Source: a virus
Reading direction: 5' to 3' (one strand)
Length of the DNA stretch: 30,433 nt
Virus record (IMG/VR): IMGVR_UViG_3300009164_000232
Span: 1-30,433 of that record
Positions 7,578-15,264 of this stretch are shown piece by piece; position 1 is the first letter of the stretch; the number at the start of each line of letters is the position of its first letter. The translations under genes were made by a program, and so were the position numbers. Below the pieces are notes generated by a model that saw only the letters and a program-made list of their open reading frames with translations, did no database searches and was not told the DNA's origin.

Positions 7578-9143
7578 TTAGACCGTTGTCCAGTGTGGCA
7601 TTACTGTAATGTGTGGGTACTGTGTTGTATTAGACATTGTATCAAAGATATAGTTCATTGTTACGTTAAATGGTTGAAGATCTCCACCATTGGCAACAAC
7701 TGAGTTATCGTTTCTTCTACCATTTTCAAATGCTCCTTGTGGGTTTGCATAATATAGATGGGGCCCAGGGCTGTCTCCATTTTGTACCGAGTAGCACATG
7801 ATAAATGAACTTTCTCCAAACGGGACTGGGGACAAACCATTGCTTGTATCTGTATTTCTCCAGTAATAGTACTTTGTTGGATCTTGTGTATAAATACAGT
7901 GTAAATTAATTCCAGAGTGATAGTAGTAGTACGGTGCATAAGATATTACCCAGTTGTTATCCCAAGAAATATTTGTTCTAATTCCAGCACCATCTCTTTG
8001 ATCAATTCCGTAAGATGTAGTGTTTCCTAAGTTTGTTCCACTATCTGTAAATGCTCCAAGACCTGAGTTACCTGGTGTTCCAGCATTTGTTGGAATGTAC
8101 CATCCATATTGCTGAGCATTTCCTTGTTGAGAGTTTCTTGAAAAACCAATTGTTCCATTATCACCCATTATAAGTCTCATTACATAAGATGGCTCTGCTT
8201 GAGTTGAACCAGCAGATGTCCAAGTAAAGTCATAGAATGAGTAGCTTACTCCAGCTGTTAATGATGGTCCCGCTGTTTTAGCTTCTGATAAAAAGTTGTG
8301 TAAATCTCCTGCTGCATAATTCCATGAATTTAAACCTCTACCTGTAGTTGTGTTTCTCCATATATGTAGTCTAATGGCATTTGCTGTAGTTGATTCTGCA
8401 ACTGCAAGAGTCTTTGTTCTATCATTGTATGATGACATTCCACGGTTTGTTCGTCCCGCCCACGTTGCATAAGTTGCTGAGTTTAAATTAACCTGATCAA
8501 TATAACCAGTAACTGAACCTCTCAGTCTTATTTGAAAAACTGAATCGTTGCTGTAGTGATTTAAACGTTCTCTAACTCCACGTACACCGATAATTGTTCC
8601 GCTTCTTGAAGTAAACTGACCCCATTGGTCTTGTCTATTCATTTGCGTATTTCCGTAATTACCAAAAACCTGGAGGCTGTATAGCATGTTTCCTTCATGG
8701 CCATTCATGTTTGTTCCGCCACCTGAATGTGTGCTCCAGTTGTTAGAGCTTGGGTTACCGTTAGTGTATGTTTGACCTCTAAAGTCTTCGTACCAGTTAT
8801 TCAGTCCGCTTAGATCAACATCTGTCCATCCGCCTTGACGGTTATTTAATCTACTTGTTGCAACAACTTGAAAATCTGAATTGATTACTGAGTATCCTGC
8901 TTTTCTAGAGTTATCTTGATTTGTCCAAATACCAAAAAGTGGGTAAGGAGAAACTTCTGAATCATCTCTTGATGTAGCAGGGTTTGCAATTTTATTAGTC
9001 AGAGTTGAAAACTGACCTGGAATTGCATTTTGTAAAGAAGAAACAGCAGAGGTTGTTGTATAAGCAATTGGTGTAACAACGCTTGATATATTTGTTTCAA
9101 ATCCTGGGATATAAACCTGATTTGTAGTTGTATTTACTGCCAT
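7578..9143 (-). CDS. Large tail adhesin, first of two tandem paralogues (521 aa)
   Basis: Same family and domain order as the 527-aa protein that follows after 9 bases (SPYPLFGIWTNQ, NWYEDFRG, LNSATYATWAGR, LAVAESTTANAIRLH, GNSGLGAFTD, DPTKYYYWRNTD, VQNGDSPGPHLY, MPHW at the end). The N-terminus is MAVNTTTNQVYIPGFETNISS, matching the partner's PGLEDAVKAI region in layout. An insertion-rich segment around residues 95-165 (Asn/Gly/Ser-rich, GGGTNMNGHEGNM) differs strongly from the partner and may be surface loops. The ribosome site is AAAGGAG. Tandem duplication and divergence inside a fibre cassette indicates selection for receptor range. Function is inferred from composition, position and size; the receptor is unknown. 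Confidence 0.82.
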   Translation of the reverse strand: MAVNTTTNQVYIPGFETNISSVVTPIAYTTTSAVSSLQNAIPGQFSTLTNKIANPATSRDDSEVSPYPLFGIWTNQDNSRKAGYSVINSDFQVVATSRLNNRQGGWTDVDLSGLNNWYEDFRGQTYTNGNPSSNNWSTHSGGGTNMNGHEGNMLYSLQVFGNYGNTQMNRQDQWGQFTSRSGTIIGVRGVRERLNHYSNDSVFQIRLRGSVTGYIDQVNLNSATYATWAGRTNRGMSSYNDRTKTLAVAESTTANAIRLHIWRNTTTGRGLNSWNYAAGDLHNFLSEAKTAGPSLTAGVSYSFYDFTWTSAGSTQAEPSYVMRLIMGDNGTIGFSRNSQQGNAQQYGWYIPTNAGTPGNSGLGAFTDSGTNLGNTTSYGIDQRDGAGIRTNISWDNNWVISYAPYYYYHSGINLHCIYTQDPTKYYYWRNTDTSNGLSPVPFGESSFIMCYSVQNGDSPGPHLYYANPQGAFENGRRNDNSVVANGGDLQPFNVTMNYIFDTMSNTTQYPHITVMPHWTTV

Positions 9144-9168
9144 TGTAGTTCTCCTTTAAATAATAATA

Positions 9169-9486
9169 TTATACTTGTGTAATTTTTACGCCAGAGATAA
9201 ATACTGAGACTGAGTCTGCAGCACTTGCACTGATCTGAATATTTTCTGCTGTGTTAAGAACTTGCTTAACATCAAGAACAATAATAGCACGAGGTGGAAC
9301 ATCTAGGCTTTTTACAAAGAACTTTCCTGCCATTCTCATTGTTACTGTCTTTGTAGAATCTGTTAGATTGTCAAATGTTAAAGATGTAATAACGTCAATC
9401 TGTGCTGCTGGTGTTGTGTACACTGATGTTTCTGATGCAGGTAGTGTGTCTGCGTAAAATCTGCTTGGTAAGCTTACTGTTGCCAT
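9169..9486 (-). CDS. Small beta-rich tail-associated protein (105 aa)
   Basis: A single small domain: MATVSLPSRFYADTLPASE, then VITSLTFDNLTDSTKTVTMRM and a C-terminal half with PPRAIIVLDVKQVL and ISASAADSVSVFISGVKITQV. It is alike in length and ending to the 108-aa protein that closes the same cassette, so the two are paralogues flanking the cassette's large adhesins. No signal peptide or membrane segment is visible. A GGGAG site lies 9 nt before the ATG. It could be a fibre-tip or collar protein of the fibres encoded just downstream; function not established. Confidence 0.8.
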   Translation of the reverse strand: MATVSLPSRFYADTLPASETSVYTTPAAQIDVITSLTFDNLTDSTKTVTMRMAGKFFVKSLDVPPRAIIVLDVKQVLNTAENIQISASAADSVSVFISGVKITQV

Positions 9487-9487
9487 A

Positions 9488-9820
9488 TTAAATTACTCCC
9501 ATGTTTGTATAAATTGTGTAGTTATCTATCGAAGATTGGATGGTAGCAACGTTTGCTGCTCCAGCCGAATTAACTGCTACGATCTGTGTAGACCCTGCTG
9601 TGTTAACTGTTGCAACAGCTCCAGAAGAAGCTGTTTGAATTTCTGTCACCTTCGATGATGTAGCAGAAACAATATCATTTACTCCTAGGAGGTTGCCCAT
9701 TGACTCCAAAGCCTTTGCTAGAAAGACTAGGTCCTGAGAATTTAAAGTTGAACTTGACAGGGCTGTTACCTTTGTCTTAAAAAGATCGACTTGTGATGAT
9801 AAACTTGAATAATCTGGCAT
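9488..9820 (-). CDS. Helical stalk/adaptor protein opening adhesin cassette B (110 aa)
   Basis: The first 60 residues (MPDYSSLSSQVDLFKTKVTAL, then SQDLVFLAKALESMG and GVNDIV) closely match the start of the 221-aa protein that opens cassette A. They look helical. The rest is Ala/Val/Thr/Ser-rich (AVATVNTAGSTQIVAVNSAG), a low-complexity stretch typical of trimeric fibre shafts. The C-terminus is short (NYTIYTNMGVI) and lacks the beta domain present in the 221-aa relative. Likely the part that fixes the cassette B fibre to the virion. It has a GGAGA ribosome site and a candidate promoter 19 nt upstream of the start. Confidence 0.8.
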   Translation of the reverse strand: MPDYSSLSSQVDLFKTKVTALSSSTLNSQDLVFLAKALESMGNLLGVNDIVSATSSKVTEIQTASSGAVATVNTAGSTQIVAVNSAGAANVATIQSSIDNYTIYTNMGVI

Positions 9821-9899
9821 TTTGTTCTCCTATGTATGAATTATAGCATAACTGTTTTTATTGTTTAGTACCCCGCCTTGTCCATAACACTCTTAATTA
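9821..9899 (-). promoter_or_regulatory. Candidate promoter of adhesin cassette B
   Basis: TATAAT lies at 9845-9840 on the minus strand, 19 nt before the ATG at 9820, with a GGAGA ribosome site in between. A weak TAAACA, 16 nt upstream of the box, matches four of six positions of a -35 element. The short predicted leader (about 12 nt) just accommodates the ribosome site. A second TATAAT at 9901-9896 overlaps the arm of the upstream hairpin. Position directly after the four-gene auxiliary operon and its hairpin supports a new transcription start here. Confidence 0.5.
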
Positions 9900-9932
9900 T
9901 ACCCCACCGACCTTCTTGAAGCCAGTGGGGTA
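9900..9932 (-). terminator. Strong hairpin after the auxiliary operon
   Basis: Perfect 8-bp arms TACCCCAC and GTGGGGTA enclose a 17-nt loop that contains a further short stem (CTT/AAG). On the minus strand the hairpin begins 12 nt after the stop of the DUF401-like gene. The sequence after it (TAATTAAG) is not a proper U-run, so it may be an imperfect terminator, a 3'-end stabiliser or a protein-binding palindrome rather than a textbook rho-independent terminator. Confidence 0.5.
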
Positions 9933-9943
9933 CGACAATTATT

Positions 9944-10894
9944 TTAGAGGATTCCTCCGTAGTATAAAGTTATGCCCATTAGGACCACTGGAATAACCAA
10001 GGCAAAGATTGCCTTGTAGTAATCCTTAAGAGGGGTTCTAAAGTAGCTTTTACCTACAACTAAACACTTATGTGCTGGAGATAACATATATCCTGCGTAG
10101 TCAACTGCAAAGAATAGCGGCAAAGTTTCTATGCCAAATACTCCTACTGAGAGGACGACAAATCCAGCAAACTTGCTAGAACTTCCCAAGGCAAAACTTG
10201 CCAAGAATCCAGCAAAGGCAACTAGGATTAATAAATTATTTTTGTGTGCACCTTCTATCCATGCATTTATGGTATCAAAATTAGCCTTGACAATATTGCT
10301 CAAGATAATGACAATACCAGTAAAAAGAAGAACTCTGGCATAGTCAATCAGCTGCTTACGGTCACGCTTTGCTTCTGCCTCAATTTGAGCAAGCTGCATA
10401 TCTTTTTTCTTCAAAGCTTTTTCTGGAATATTAATTTCAATATCATCTTCTTTTAGAATTCTAAATATATAGAATAAAATAACAATTACGGCTGTAGCAA
10501 GCAATGGCCAAACTCTACCCATTAGCTCCCAATAACTAATACTTAGTGCCGCCATTGGAAGAAGAACTGTTGCTTCTAGCGGAGACCAGAAATAAAAATG
10601 ATGCGTAGAAAGGTAATCGATGATTCCATAATTCTTACGTTTCTTTTGATCCTCTGGGGCAATTGTATCTAGGGCTCCAGCCGAGATGGCAACACGCCCT
10701 GAAATGGGCAGAACTCCAGAGAACATTGATATTAGAGCAACTACTGCCCTCTTAGACTTAACGGTTCTAGAAATCCAACTATAAAATGGCAAAAAAACTT
10801 GAGTCTTTTTTGCAGCAAATGACAGCCCCATTACTGAAGCCAGCAATATTAGGAACTGTTGATTATTTGTAATTAAACTACTTGTTATTTCCAT
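9944..10894 (-). CDS. DUF401-like multi-pass membrane protein (316 aa)
   Basis: A polytopic inner-membrane protein with about eight hydrophobic segments. Examples are around residues 13-27, 48-65, 105-120, 128-145, 190-205, 220-240, 245-270 and 295-315. SGVLPISGRVAISAGALD near residues 58-75 resembles the 'G-LLP-x-(P/S)-GG-x-x-x-SA-x-x-x-D' signature of DUF401 proteins. LSPAHKCLVVGKSYF near residue 275 resembles their 'LSPxHxCLxxxxxYF' motif. DUF401 proteins are uncharacterised, transporter-like and usually near 400 aa, so this copy is short. A charged cytosolic loop (about 148-185, EKALKKKDMQLAQIEAEAKRD) splits it in two halves. It overlaps the U32/methyltransferase gene by 17 bases, so it belongs to that operon. 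A membrane permease is unusual in a phage tail region and may be an auxiliary metabolic gene. Substrate unknown. Confidence 0.75.
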   Translation of the reverse strand: MEITSSLITNNQQFLILLASVMGLSFAAKKTQVFLPFYSWISRTVKSKRAVVALISMFSGVLPISGRVAISAGALDTIAPEDQKKRKNYGIIDYLSTHHFYFWSPLEATVLLPMAALSISYWELMGRVWPLLATAVIVILFYIFRILKEDDIEINIPEKALKKKDMQLAQIEAEAKRDRKQLIDYARVLLFTGIVIILSNIVKANFDTINAWIEGAHKNNLLILVAFAGFLASFALGSSSKFAGFVVLSVGVFGIETLPLFFAVDYAGYMLSPAHKCLVVGKSYFRTPLKDYYKAIFALVIPVVLMGITLYYGGIL

Positions 10895-12536
10895 TGTTTT
10901 CCACTACTACTATGTAAAGTCCGTTCCACCAGTCTGTCTCGGACTCTAATGAATTTAATACTTTCTTACTATACAATATTGTTAATCCTGAGTCAACTAT
11001 TCCCTTATGAGCTCCTTGTACTACCTCTATCCAGTTTGCATCATCAAATATTAAAATAGCCTGATCTGCAAATGTTGATGTATAGTATTTTACTGCATTT
11101 TTAGTAGACTCAAAATCGTGAGGTCCATCATAAAAGAAAAGGTCTATGCCTGATATATTTTGGACATTAACCTTAAACATATCTGAGTTAGATATAAATA
11201 CCTTGTTGTCACCTTTATAAGGGTTAATATTATTTTTAAATTCTTCTAGAGAGTTTGTCTTTGGGGTTTCCCACCCTCTTCTTACGGCCTGTGGAGCCTC
11301 CTCCCATGTGTCTACAAAATATGCTTGTAAAGTATTACCGCTTAATGCTGCAGCGGCTGTAGCGCCCTGATAAGACCCAATCTCGAGGTATTTAGAAGAT
11401 GATCTAGCTAGGCCATTAATTAAAGACTGAACTCTTGTTGAAGTTAATCCTGGAATATCTATTTTAATTGGAGCATTTACGGAATCAACTAGTTCTTTTA
11501 CAACAGCAGCAACTTTTGGATTAATGTGATTTCCATACTTAACTGCCATTATTTTGTCACAATAGCCACAATCCCAACAGTCAAATTTACAGGTTTTAAT
11601 TTTATTGCGCCATACTGAAATTGGCTTATCTACCATATTAGTTTCTTCAATAAAATCATTAAAGCTATCAAAGAGTATTTCTTCATTATTGGCATATTTT
11701 TTAATTATATCCATTGTCTCTTTAAGTCTTACATGCGACTCTCTGCCGTGCATTTTAATAACATCAATTCCAAGGTCGTCAAGAAATTCTTGCCAGTCCT
11801 CACGCCATGGAGGGAAATTAGCAGTCTTTAAAGCAATTGAAAAATCTTCATGATTCCATTTTGGGCAGGAAACTCTGCTTATAGGGTCATTAAAATATTG
11901 AGGCCCATCTGTCCTTGTATTGTTAAATTGATAATGCTCATCCATCATTATGCACCCGCCAGCGCAAGACTCATTAGCCAATAGGGAAAGTTTTACACCA
12001 AATTGAGCTTTGGCTTTTTTAAATCTTCTCAACTTGTCATGATCTCTCATAAGATCTCTATCCAAGTTTATATAATCAAATCCTGCTTGGGCTAGCTTTT
12101 CTATATCTCTTGGCTCTGATACATTTCTTAATATTGTATTTTTTACAAATAGTTCTGGGAAAGCTTTTTTTATCTGCCCAGTAGCCATCCAATGGGTGTG
12201 AGGGATTGTTGCTGATCTAATTCCAGCGTTGTATACTTCTTTAAAATTTTCAATAAATAGATCTAAGTTTTGTTGTGATGGCCTAACTTCAATATTATTA
12301 AAGACAGCTGAAGCCGTTATTCCAGTTTCATTTTGTATGCTGATAGCAAGTGCAATTAAATAGTCATAATCTTCTTCTTTGCCAACAAATATGTCTCCCA
12401 TTGCATCTTGATGAAATGGTTCAATTCGGCATGTAAAATAAAAATCATATATAAAAGGTTTATATTCTTTTAAAAAAGAAATAAACTCCTTCATCTGATT
12501 TTCATTAAGCTTTGGGTTTAACGGTACGCTAAACAT
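10878..12536 (-). CDS. Fusion of a U32-like Fe-S TIM-barrel domain and a class I methyltransferase (552 aa)
   Basis: Residues 1 to about 340 form a barrel-like domain (FYFTCRIEPFHQDAMGD, repeated alpha/beta units). LLANESCAGGC with C191 and C195, then SCP with C224, resembles the 'NxxCxxxC' cluster of the peptidase U32 family, whose members bind 4Fe-4S and mostly act on RNA, quinones or unknown targets. A second group CKFDCWDCGYC (C316, C320, C323, C326) could hold another cluster. From about 375 a Rossmann methyltransferase follows: YLEIGSYQGATAAAAL (motif I, SAM loop), AYFVDTW (acidic residue D409), LFFYDGPHDFEST (about 466-478) and ILIFDDANW (about 494-502), as in Methyltransf_24-type enzymes. 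It is 5 bases downstream of the 183-aa gene and overlaps the permease. Likely an oxygen-sensitive modification enzyme; substrate unknown. Confidence 0.72.
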   Translation of the reverse strand: MFSVPLNPKLNENQMKEFISFLKEYKPFIYDFYFTCRIEPFHQDAMGDIFVGKEEDYDYLIALAISIQNETGITASAVFNNIEVRPSQQNLDLFIENFKEVYNAGIRSATIPHTHWMATGQIKKAFPELFVKNTILRNVSEPRDIEKLAQAGFDYINLDRDLMRDHDKLRRFKKAKAQFGVKLSLLANESCAGGCIMMDEHYQFNNTRTDGPQYFNDPISRVSCPKWNHEDFSIALKTANFPPWREDWQEFLDDLGIDVIKMHGRESHVRLKETMDIIKKYANNEEILFDSFNDFIEETNMVDKPISVWRNKIKTCKFDCWDCGYCDKIMAVKYGNHINPKVAAVVKELVDSVNAPIKIDIPGLTSTRVQSLINGLARSSSKYLEIGSYQGATAAAALSGNTLQAYFVDTWEEAPQAVRRGWETPKTNSLEEFKNNINPYKGDNKVFISNSDMFKVNVQNISGIDLFFYDGPHDFESTKNAVKYYTSTFADQAILIFDDANWIEVVQGAHKGIVDSGLTILYSKKVLNSLESETDWWNGLYIVVVENNGNNK

Positions 12537-12541
12537 TTTAC

Positions 12542-13093
12542 CTACAAATCTATTGGTTGAGCTGCCATATCTGGAGAATAATGGACTCCAAAACGCTTAT
12601 GTAAAAGTATACCAGTTTCATGCCAGTCTTGGCAAGTATCTATATCAGACATTACAATTTTCTTTTTTTCAATTAAAACATGTTCTGAACTCCAGTTTTC
12701 GTCTCTAAATATATTTGGAGTAGAAATAGATATGTTTATTTTATTATAATAATATTTGTTTAAAAGAAAATGCATAATCGACTTCTGGAATAGGCAGGCA
12801 TTTACTTTGTCTTCTTCTGTTAAGTAATATTTAAACTTATCTTTATATGGTTCTAATTTTTTTTCTGCCAGCTGATCATAATGCAATGTGCCAGGTCTTA
12901 CGTTTATAGTTCCTTTATATTTACCAGCAAATTTATAGGCTAGAGCTACATCTTCAGGAATCATAATCATATTTGGTAGCTTTAAATACAAAAGAAGTGT
13001 TTCATCTACGGCACCGACAAGCACACCATTCCAATCTCCAACTTCTTGAATGTATGGCTTTTTATCTTCTACGTCGTAAAGAAAATAAATCAT
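12542..13093 (-). CDS. Hypothetical protein of the auxiliary operon (183 aa)
   Basis: Not recognised. It begins MIYFLYDVEDKKPYIQEVGDW and is rich in Tyr, Lys, Asp and Ile, without signal peptide or membrane segment. The middle holds NVRPGTLHYDQL and an acidic/lysine stretch. The end has DIDTCQDWHETGILLHKRFGVHYSPDM, with several His and Asp residues that could bind a metal, though no known motif is recognised. It overlaps the upstream 243-aa gene by 4 bases (ATGA) and is followed by the U32/methyltransferase gene after 5 bases, so the three are probably co-translated. It could supply a partner or substrate for that enzyme; this is inference. Confidence 0.78.
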   Translation of the reverse strand: MIYFLYDVEDKKPYIQEVGDWNGVLVGAVDETLLLYLKLPNMIMIPEDVALAYKFAGKYKGTINVRPGTLHYDQLAEKKLEPYKDKFKYYLTEEDKVNACLFQKSIMHFLLNKYYYNKINISISTPNIFRDENWSSEHVLIEKKKIVMSDIDTCQDWHETGILLHKRFGVHYSPDMAAQPIDL

Positions 13094-13821
13094 TCAATTT
13101 CTACCCAGTCTGCCGACTCTGAGGCTGCCAGCTGGAATCTTTCTGCTGCTTGTTTTTCAAGCATATTAATTTCTCCTGTTTCAAGGATTGCTCGATTAAC
13201 GGCATTTTCAAGAGCAAGTTGTCTTACTTCTAATGGAAGTTGATCAATTGCTTCCATGTTTCCGCCATTTACTCTTCCATAAAACATCATGTCATATGCT
13301 GCTTGAGCACCTAATCTTGTTGCCCAGAGTTCTGCTTCTAATCTTTCTTCTTCATCATGATTACCAATTATGTCCATTACAAGCCTGCCATCTGGAAGCT
13401 TTCCTTCTTCTGATTCATTAAATCTTGTAATAAGCATCATAAACTTATCACGCTCTTCATATGTCAAAGACAACATAATTTTTTGATTAGCTAAAACTCT
13501 TTGCTTTTCTTGAATTGTAATATCATGGATTTTCTTTTGTGCTGGAGAAGATGTAGCTTCTTTAAATTCTAGCTCTAACTCTATTTCTAATTTAGTTTTT
13601 TCAATCTTAAGTTCTTGTTCAGATATCATATTTTCTCTTGAACCAAGTTCCAGCATAAACTGTCTTAATTTACCAAATGGGGTGTATTGTGCTCCACCAA
13701 CAAAATTTTCAAGCTTAAATACAGGAGTACCCCACTGTCTATTAACAGAGTAAAGAAGTATATCCTTTTGTTCTTTTGAGTAATTGCTGACATCCGATAT
13801 TAAATCGTTAATGTAACGCAT
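13090..13821 (-). CDS. Coiled-coil hypothetical phage protein (243 aa)
   Basis: The first ~65 residues carry KEQKDILLYSVNRQWGTPVFKLENF. About residues 68-130 are strongly helical and charged (KIEKTKLEIELELEFKEAT, later QEKQRVLANQKIMLS), which suggests a coiled coil. The C-terminal third has LGAQAAYDMMFYGRVNGGNM and QLPLEVRQLALE. The 'YGRVNGGNM' patch is reminiscent of hypothetical proteins encoded next to fibres in marine T4-like phages, but I cannot name a family. It opens the four-gene operon, 15 bases after the propeller-like adhesin, behind an AGGAAA site, and overlaps the 183-aa gene by ATGA. It could be a scaffold or assembly factor rather than an enzyme. Confidence 0.72.
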   Translation of the reverse strand: MRYINDLISDVSNYSKEQKDILLYSVNRQWGTPVFKLENFVGGAQYTPFGKLRQFMLELGSRENMISEQELKIEKTKLEIELELEFKEATSSPAQKKIHDITIQEKQRVLANQKIMLSLTYEERDKFMMLITRFNESEEGKLPDGRLVMDIIGNHDEEERLEAELWATRLGAQAAYDMMFYGRVNGGNMEAIDQLPLEVRQLALENAVNRAILETGEINMLEKQAAERFQLAASESADWVEIE

Positions 13822-13836
13822 TTTATTTCCTATCTA

Positions 13837-14763
13837 TTATGAACGCTGTGCTGAATATGCAGAGCTTCTACCACTTACGCCTTTAGATTGCATCCCTCCT
13901 CCGCCTTCGTAGCCACTATCTGTTGCGTAATTAAATCTCCAAGACCTATTATTTTGAGTGCCATTATAATTTCCAAGCATGTATTGCCAAGCTTGTCCCA
14001 TATCAAAGTTTTCTTCGCCTGTATTTCCAATAGGTTTTGAAACGTTTCCTACGTTTGTTTCTGTAGCAAAGCTATATCTACGAAGATTGTACCCGCCTGC
14101 GTAGTCTCCTTCATTTCCCATATAACCATAAGTTAATTTAGATGAAATTCCTTTTTGCTGTCCATAAGCTCCACATATTCCACTTGATGACTGAGTTTCT
14201 GTAACAAATACAAATTTAGTTCCGCCATTATTACCATCACCCCAGTTAAAACCTTTTGTTTCTGTATAAATATTAGATCCGCCTGTTCCAGCTGTTACTC
14301 CATATGATTGCGTTGCAGTTGAAAGCCACGAGCCTGTTGCAAAATCAAATCTTAGCCAGCCGTTTACTCCACCATATCCAGCACCAAAAGCTCTTTTTTG
14401 TTCTTCATGCATAAGTGTCCCAGGATTTCCAACCGTGATTGGTGATGCTGTCCAGCCTGCAGCAGTATTTGTTCTCATATTATATCTATTTACGCCAGTT
14501 CCAGTTCCACCAACTGCATTATTAGCTTTTAAGGTCCAAGCATAGGTGTCGTCTGACATTCCACCTGGATATCCACATGAGTTAGGCATAACATTACCCA
14601 TATCAATTGTTGTATCTGTTGAGTGAGTTACTTGATTAACGTTTTGCCATGGAGTTCCTGAATTATATCCGCATAGAACATAGCCAGTTGTAATGACCTG
14701 TCTTAGCAAAAAACTTACTGCGCCTCCGCTACCAGCTAAGTATCTATTTTGTGGAAATGGCAT
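13837..14763 (-). CDS. Propeller-like (Kelch-type) tail adhesin of cassette A (308 aa)
   Basis: A Gly/Ser/Asn/Tyr-rich protein with recurring blade-like units of 30-60 residues: HSTDTTIDMGN, GVNRYNMRTNTA, GWLRFDFATGSWL, NLRRYSFATETNVGN and RSWRFNYATDSGYEGGG. The pattern 'R/W-x-F-x-x-x-T-x-(T/S)' recurs, as in Kelch-type beta-propellers on virion fibres. The N-terminus MPFPQNRYLAGSGGAVSF resembles the opening of many phage propeller fibres. It has no signal peptide or membrane segment, and a GGAGG site. It follows the 166-aa chaperone-like gene directly, the place occupied by the LamG-like adhesin in cassette B, so the same chaperone family serves two unlike adhesins. The propeller fold is inferred by eye. 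Confidence 0.75.
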   Translation of the reverse strand: MPFPQNRYLAGSGGAVSFLLRQVITTGYVLCGYNSGTPWQNVNQVTHSTDTTIDMGNVMPNSCGYPGGMSDDTYAWTLKANNAVGGTGTGVNRYNMRTNTAAGWTASPITVGNPGTLMHEEQKRAFGAGYGGVNGWLRFDFATGSWLSTATQSYGVTAGTGGSNIYTETKGFNWGDGNNGGTKFVFVTETQSSSGICGAYGQQKGISSKLTYGYMGNEGDYAGGYNLRRYSFATETNVGNVSKPIGNTGEENFDMGQAWQYMLGNYNGTQNNRSWRFNYATDSGYEGGGGMQSKGVSGRSSAYSAQRS

Positions 14764-15264
14764 TTAAACCTCCACAGTATATTTTAGTTTGATTGAAGCA
14801 ATTCCTAGTGTTGGCCAAGTGATACTGAATGGGCTTGCTTGATCAGTAATATCTCTTAGTGCTTGTCTATATGTAATAATTTTTTCTTGATCTGAAGATG
14901 AAAATGATGAAAATACATCTGGCATAACCAGGTAGTCTGTTGCATTAATAGTGTTATCTCTATGGTATTTAACTAGACTCCATTGATTTGCTATAACTTC
15001 TGCTTTTTCTTCATTTGATATATCAATAAGAACATATGAGCCTTTAACTTTTTTATTCTTAAGAACTCTTTCAAAAGTAAGTTTCTTTTGAGTTGGATTA
15101 AATGCTGGGGCTTCTGTTTCATCCTCACAAACGTACCAGTTGTCGAATCCTTCTAGGTGTGCCTCTAAAATTGGTGAGGGGAAATGTGTTGATGGATACA
15201 GTTGTCTTAAAGTCTGCTCGTCTGCAGTTTGCGTAATGCTTCCATTAATAACTTGTGCGTACAT
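14764..15264 (-). CDS. Tail-fibre assembly chaperone-like protein of cassette A (166 aa)
   Basis: A paralogue of the 151-aa protein in cassette B: MYAQVINGSITQTADEQ at the start, charged middle, NEEKAEVIANQWSLVKYHRD, and a C-terminus with IITYRQALRDIT and FSITWP. The YRQALRDIT/TWP ending is the most telling feature for Phage_tail_APC-type chaperones of tail fibres. It starts at an ATG that overlaps the upstream stop (TAATG), with an AAGGAT site 9 nt before. It ends next to the propeller-like adhesin gene, its likely client. Chaperone activity is inferred. Confidence 0.75.
   Translation of the reverse strand: MYAQVINGSITQTADEQTLRQLYPSTHFPSPILEAHLEGFDNWYVCEDETEAPAFNPTQKKLTFERVLKNKKVKGSYVLIDISNEEKAEVIANQWSLVKYHRDNTINATDYLVMPDVFSSFSSSDQEKIITYRQALRDITDQASPFSITWPTLGIASIKLKYTVEV

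Noticed and set aside
9169-9174. TATAAT overlapping the stop of the 105-aa gene as a promoter for the 521-aa adhesin
   Set aside because: The box is formed by codon GTA plus the stop TAA within AT-rich DNA, no -35 was seen, and the gene has a strong ribosome site and is close to its upstream gene.
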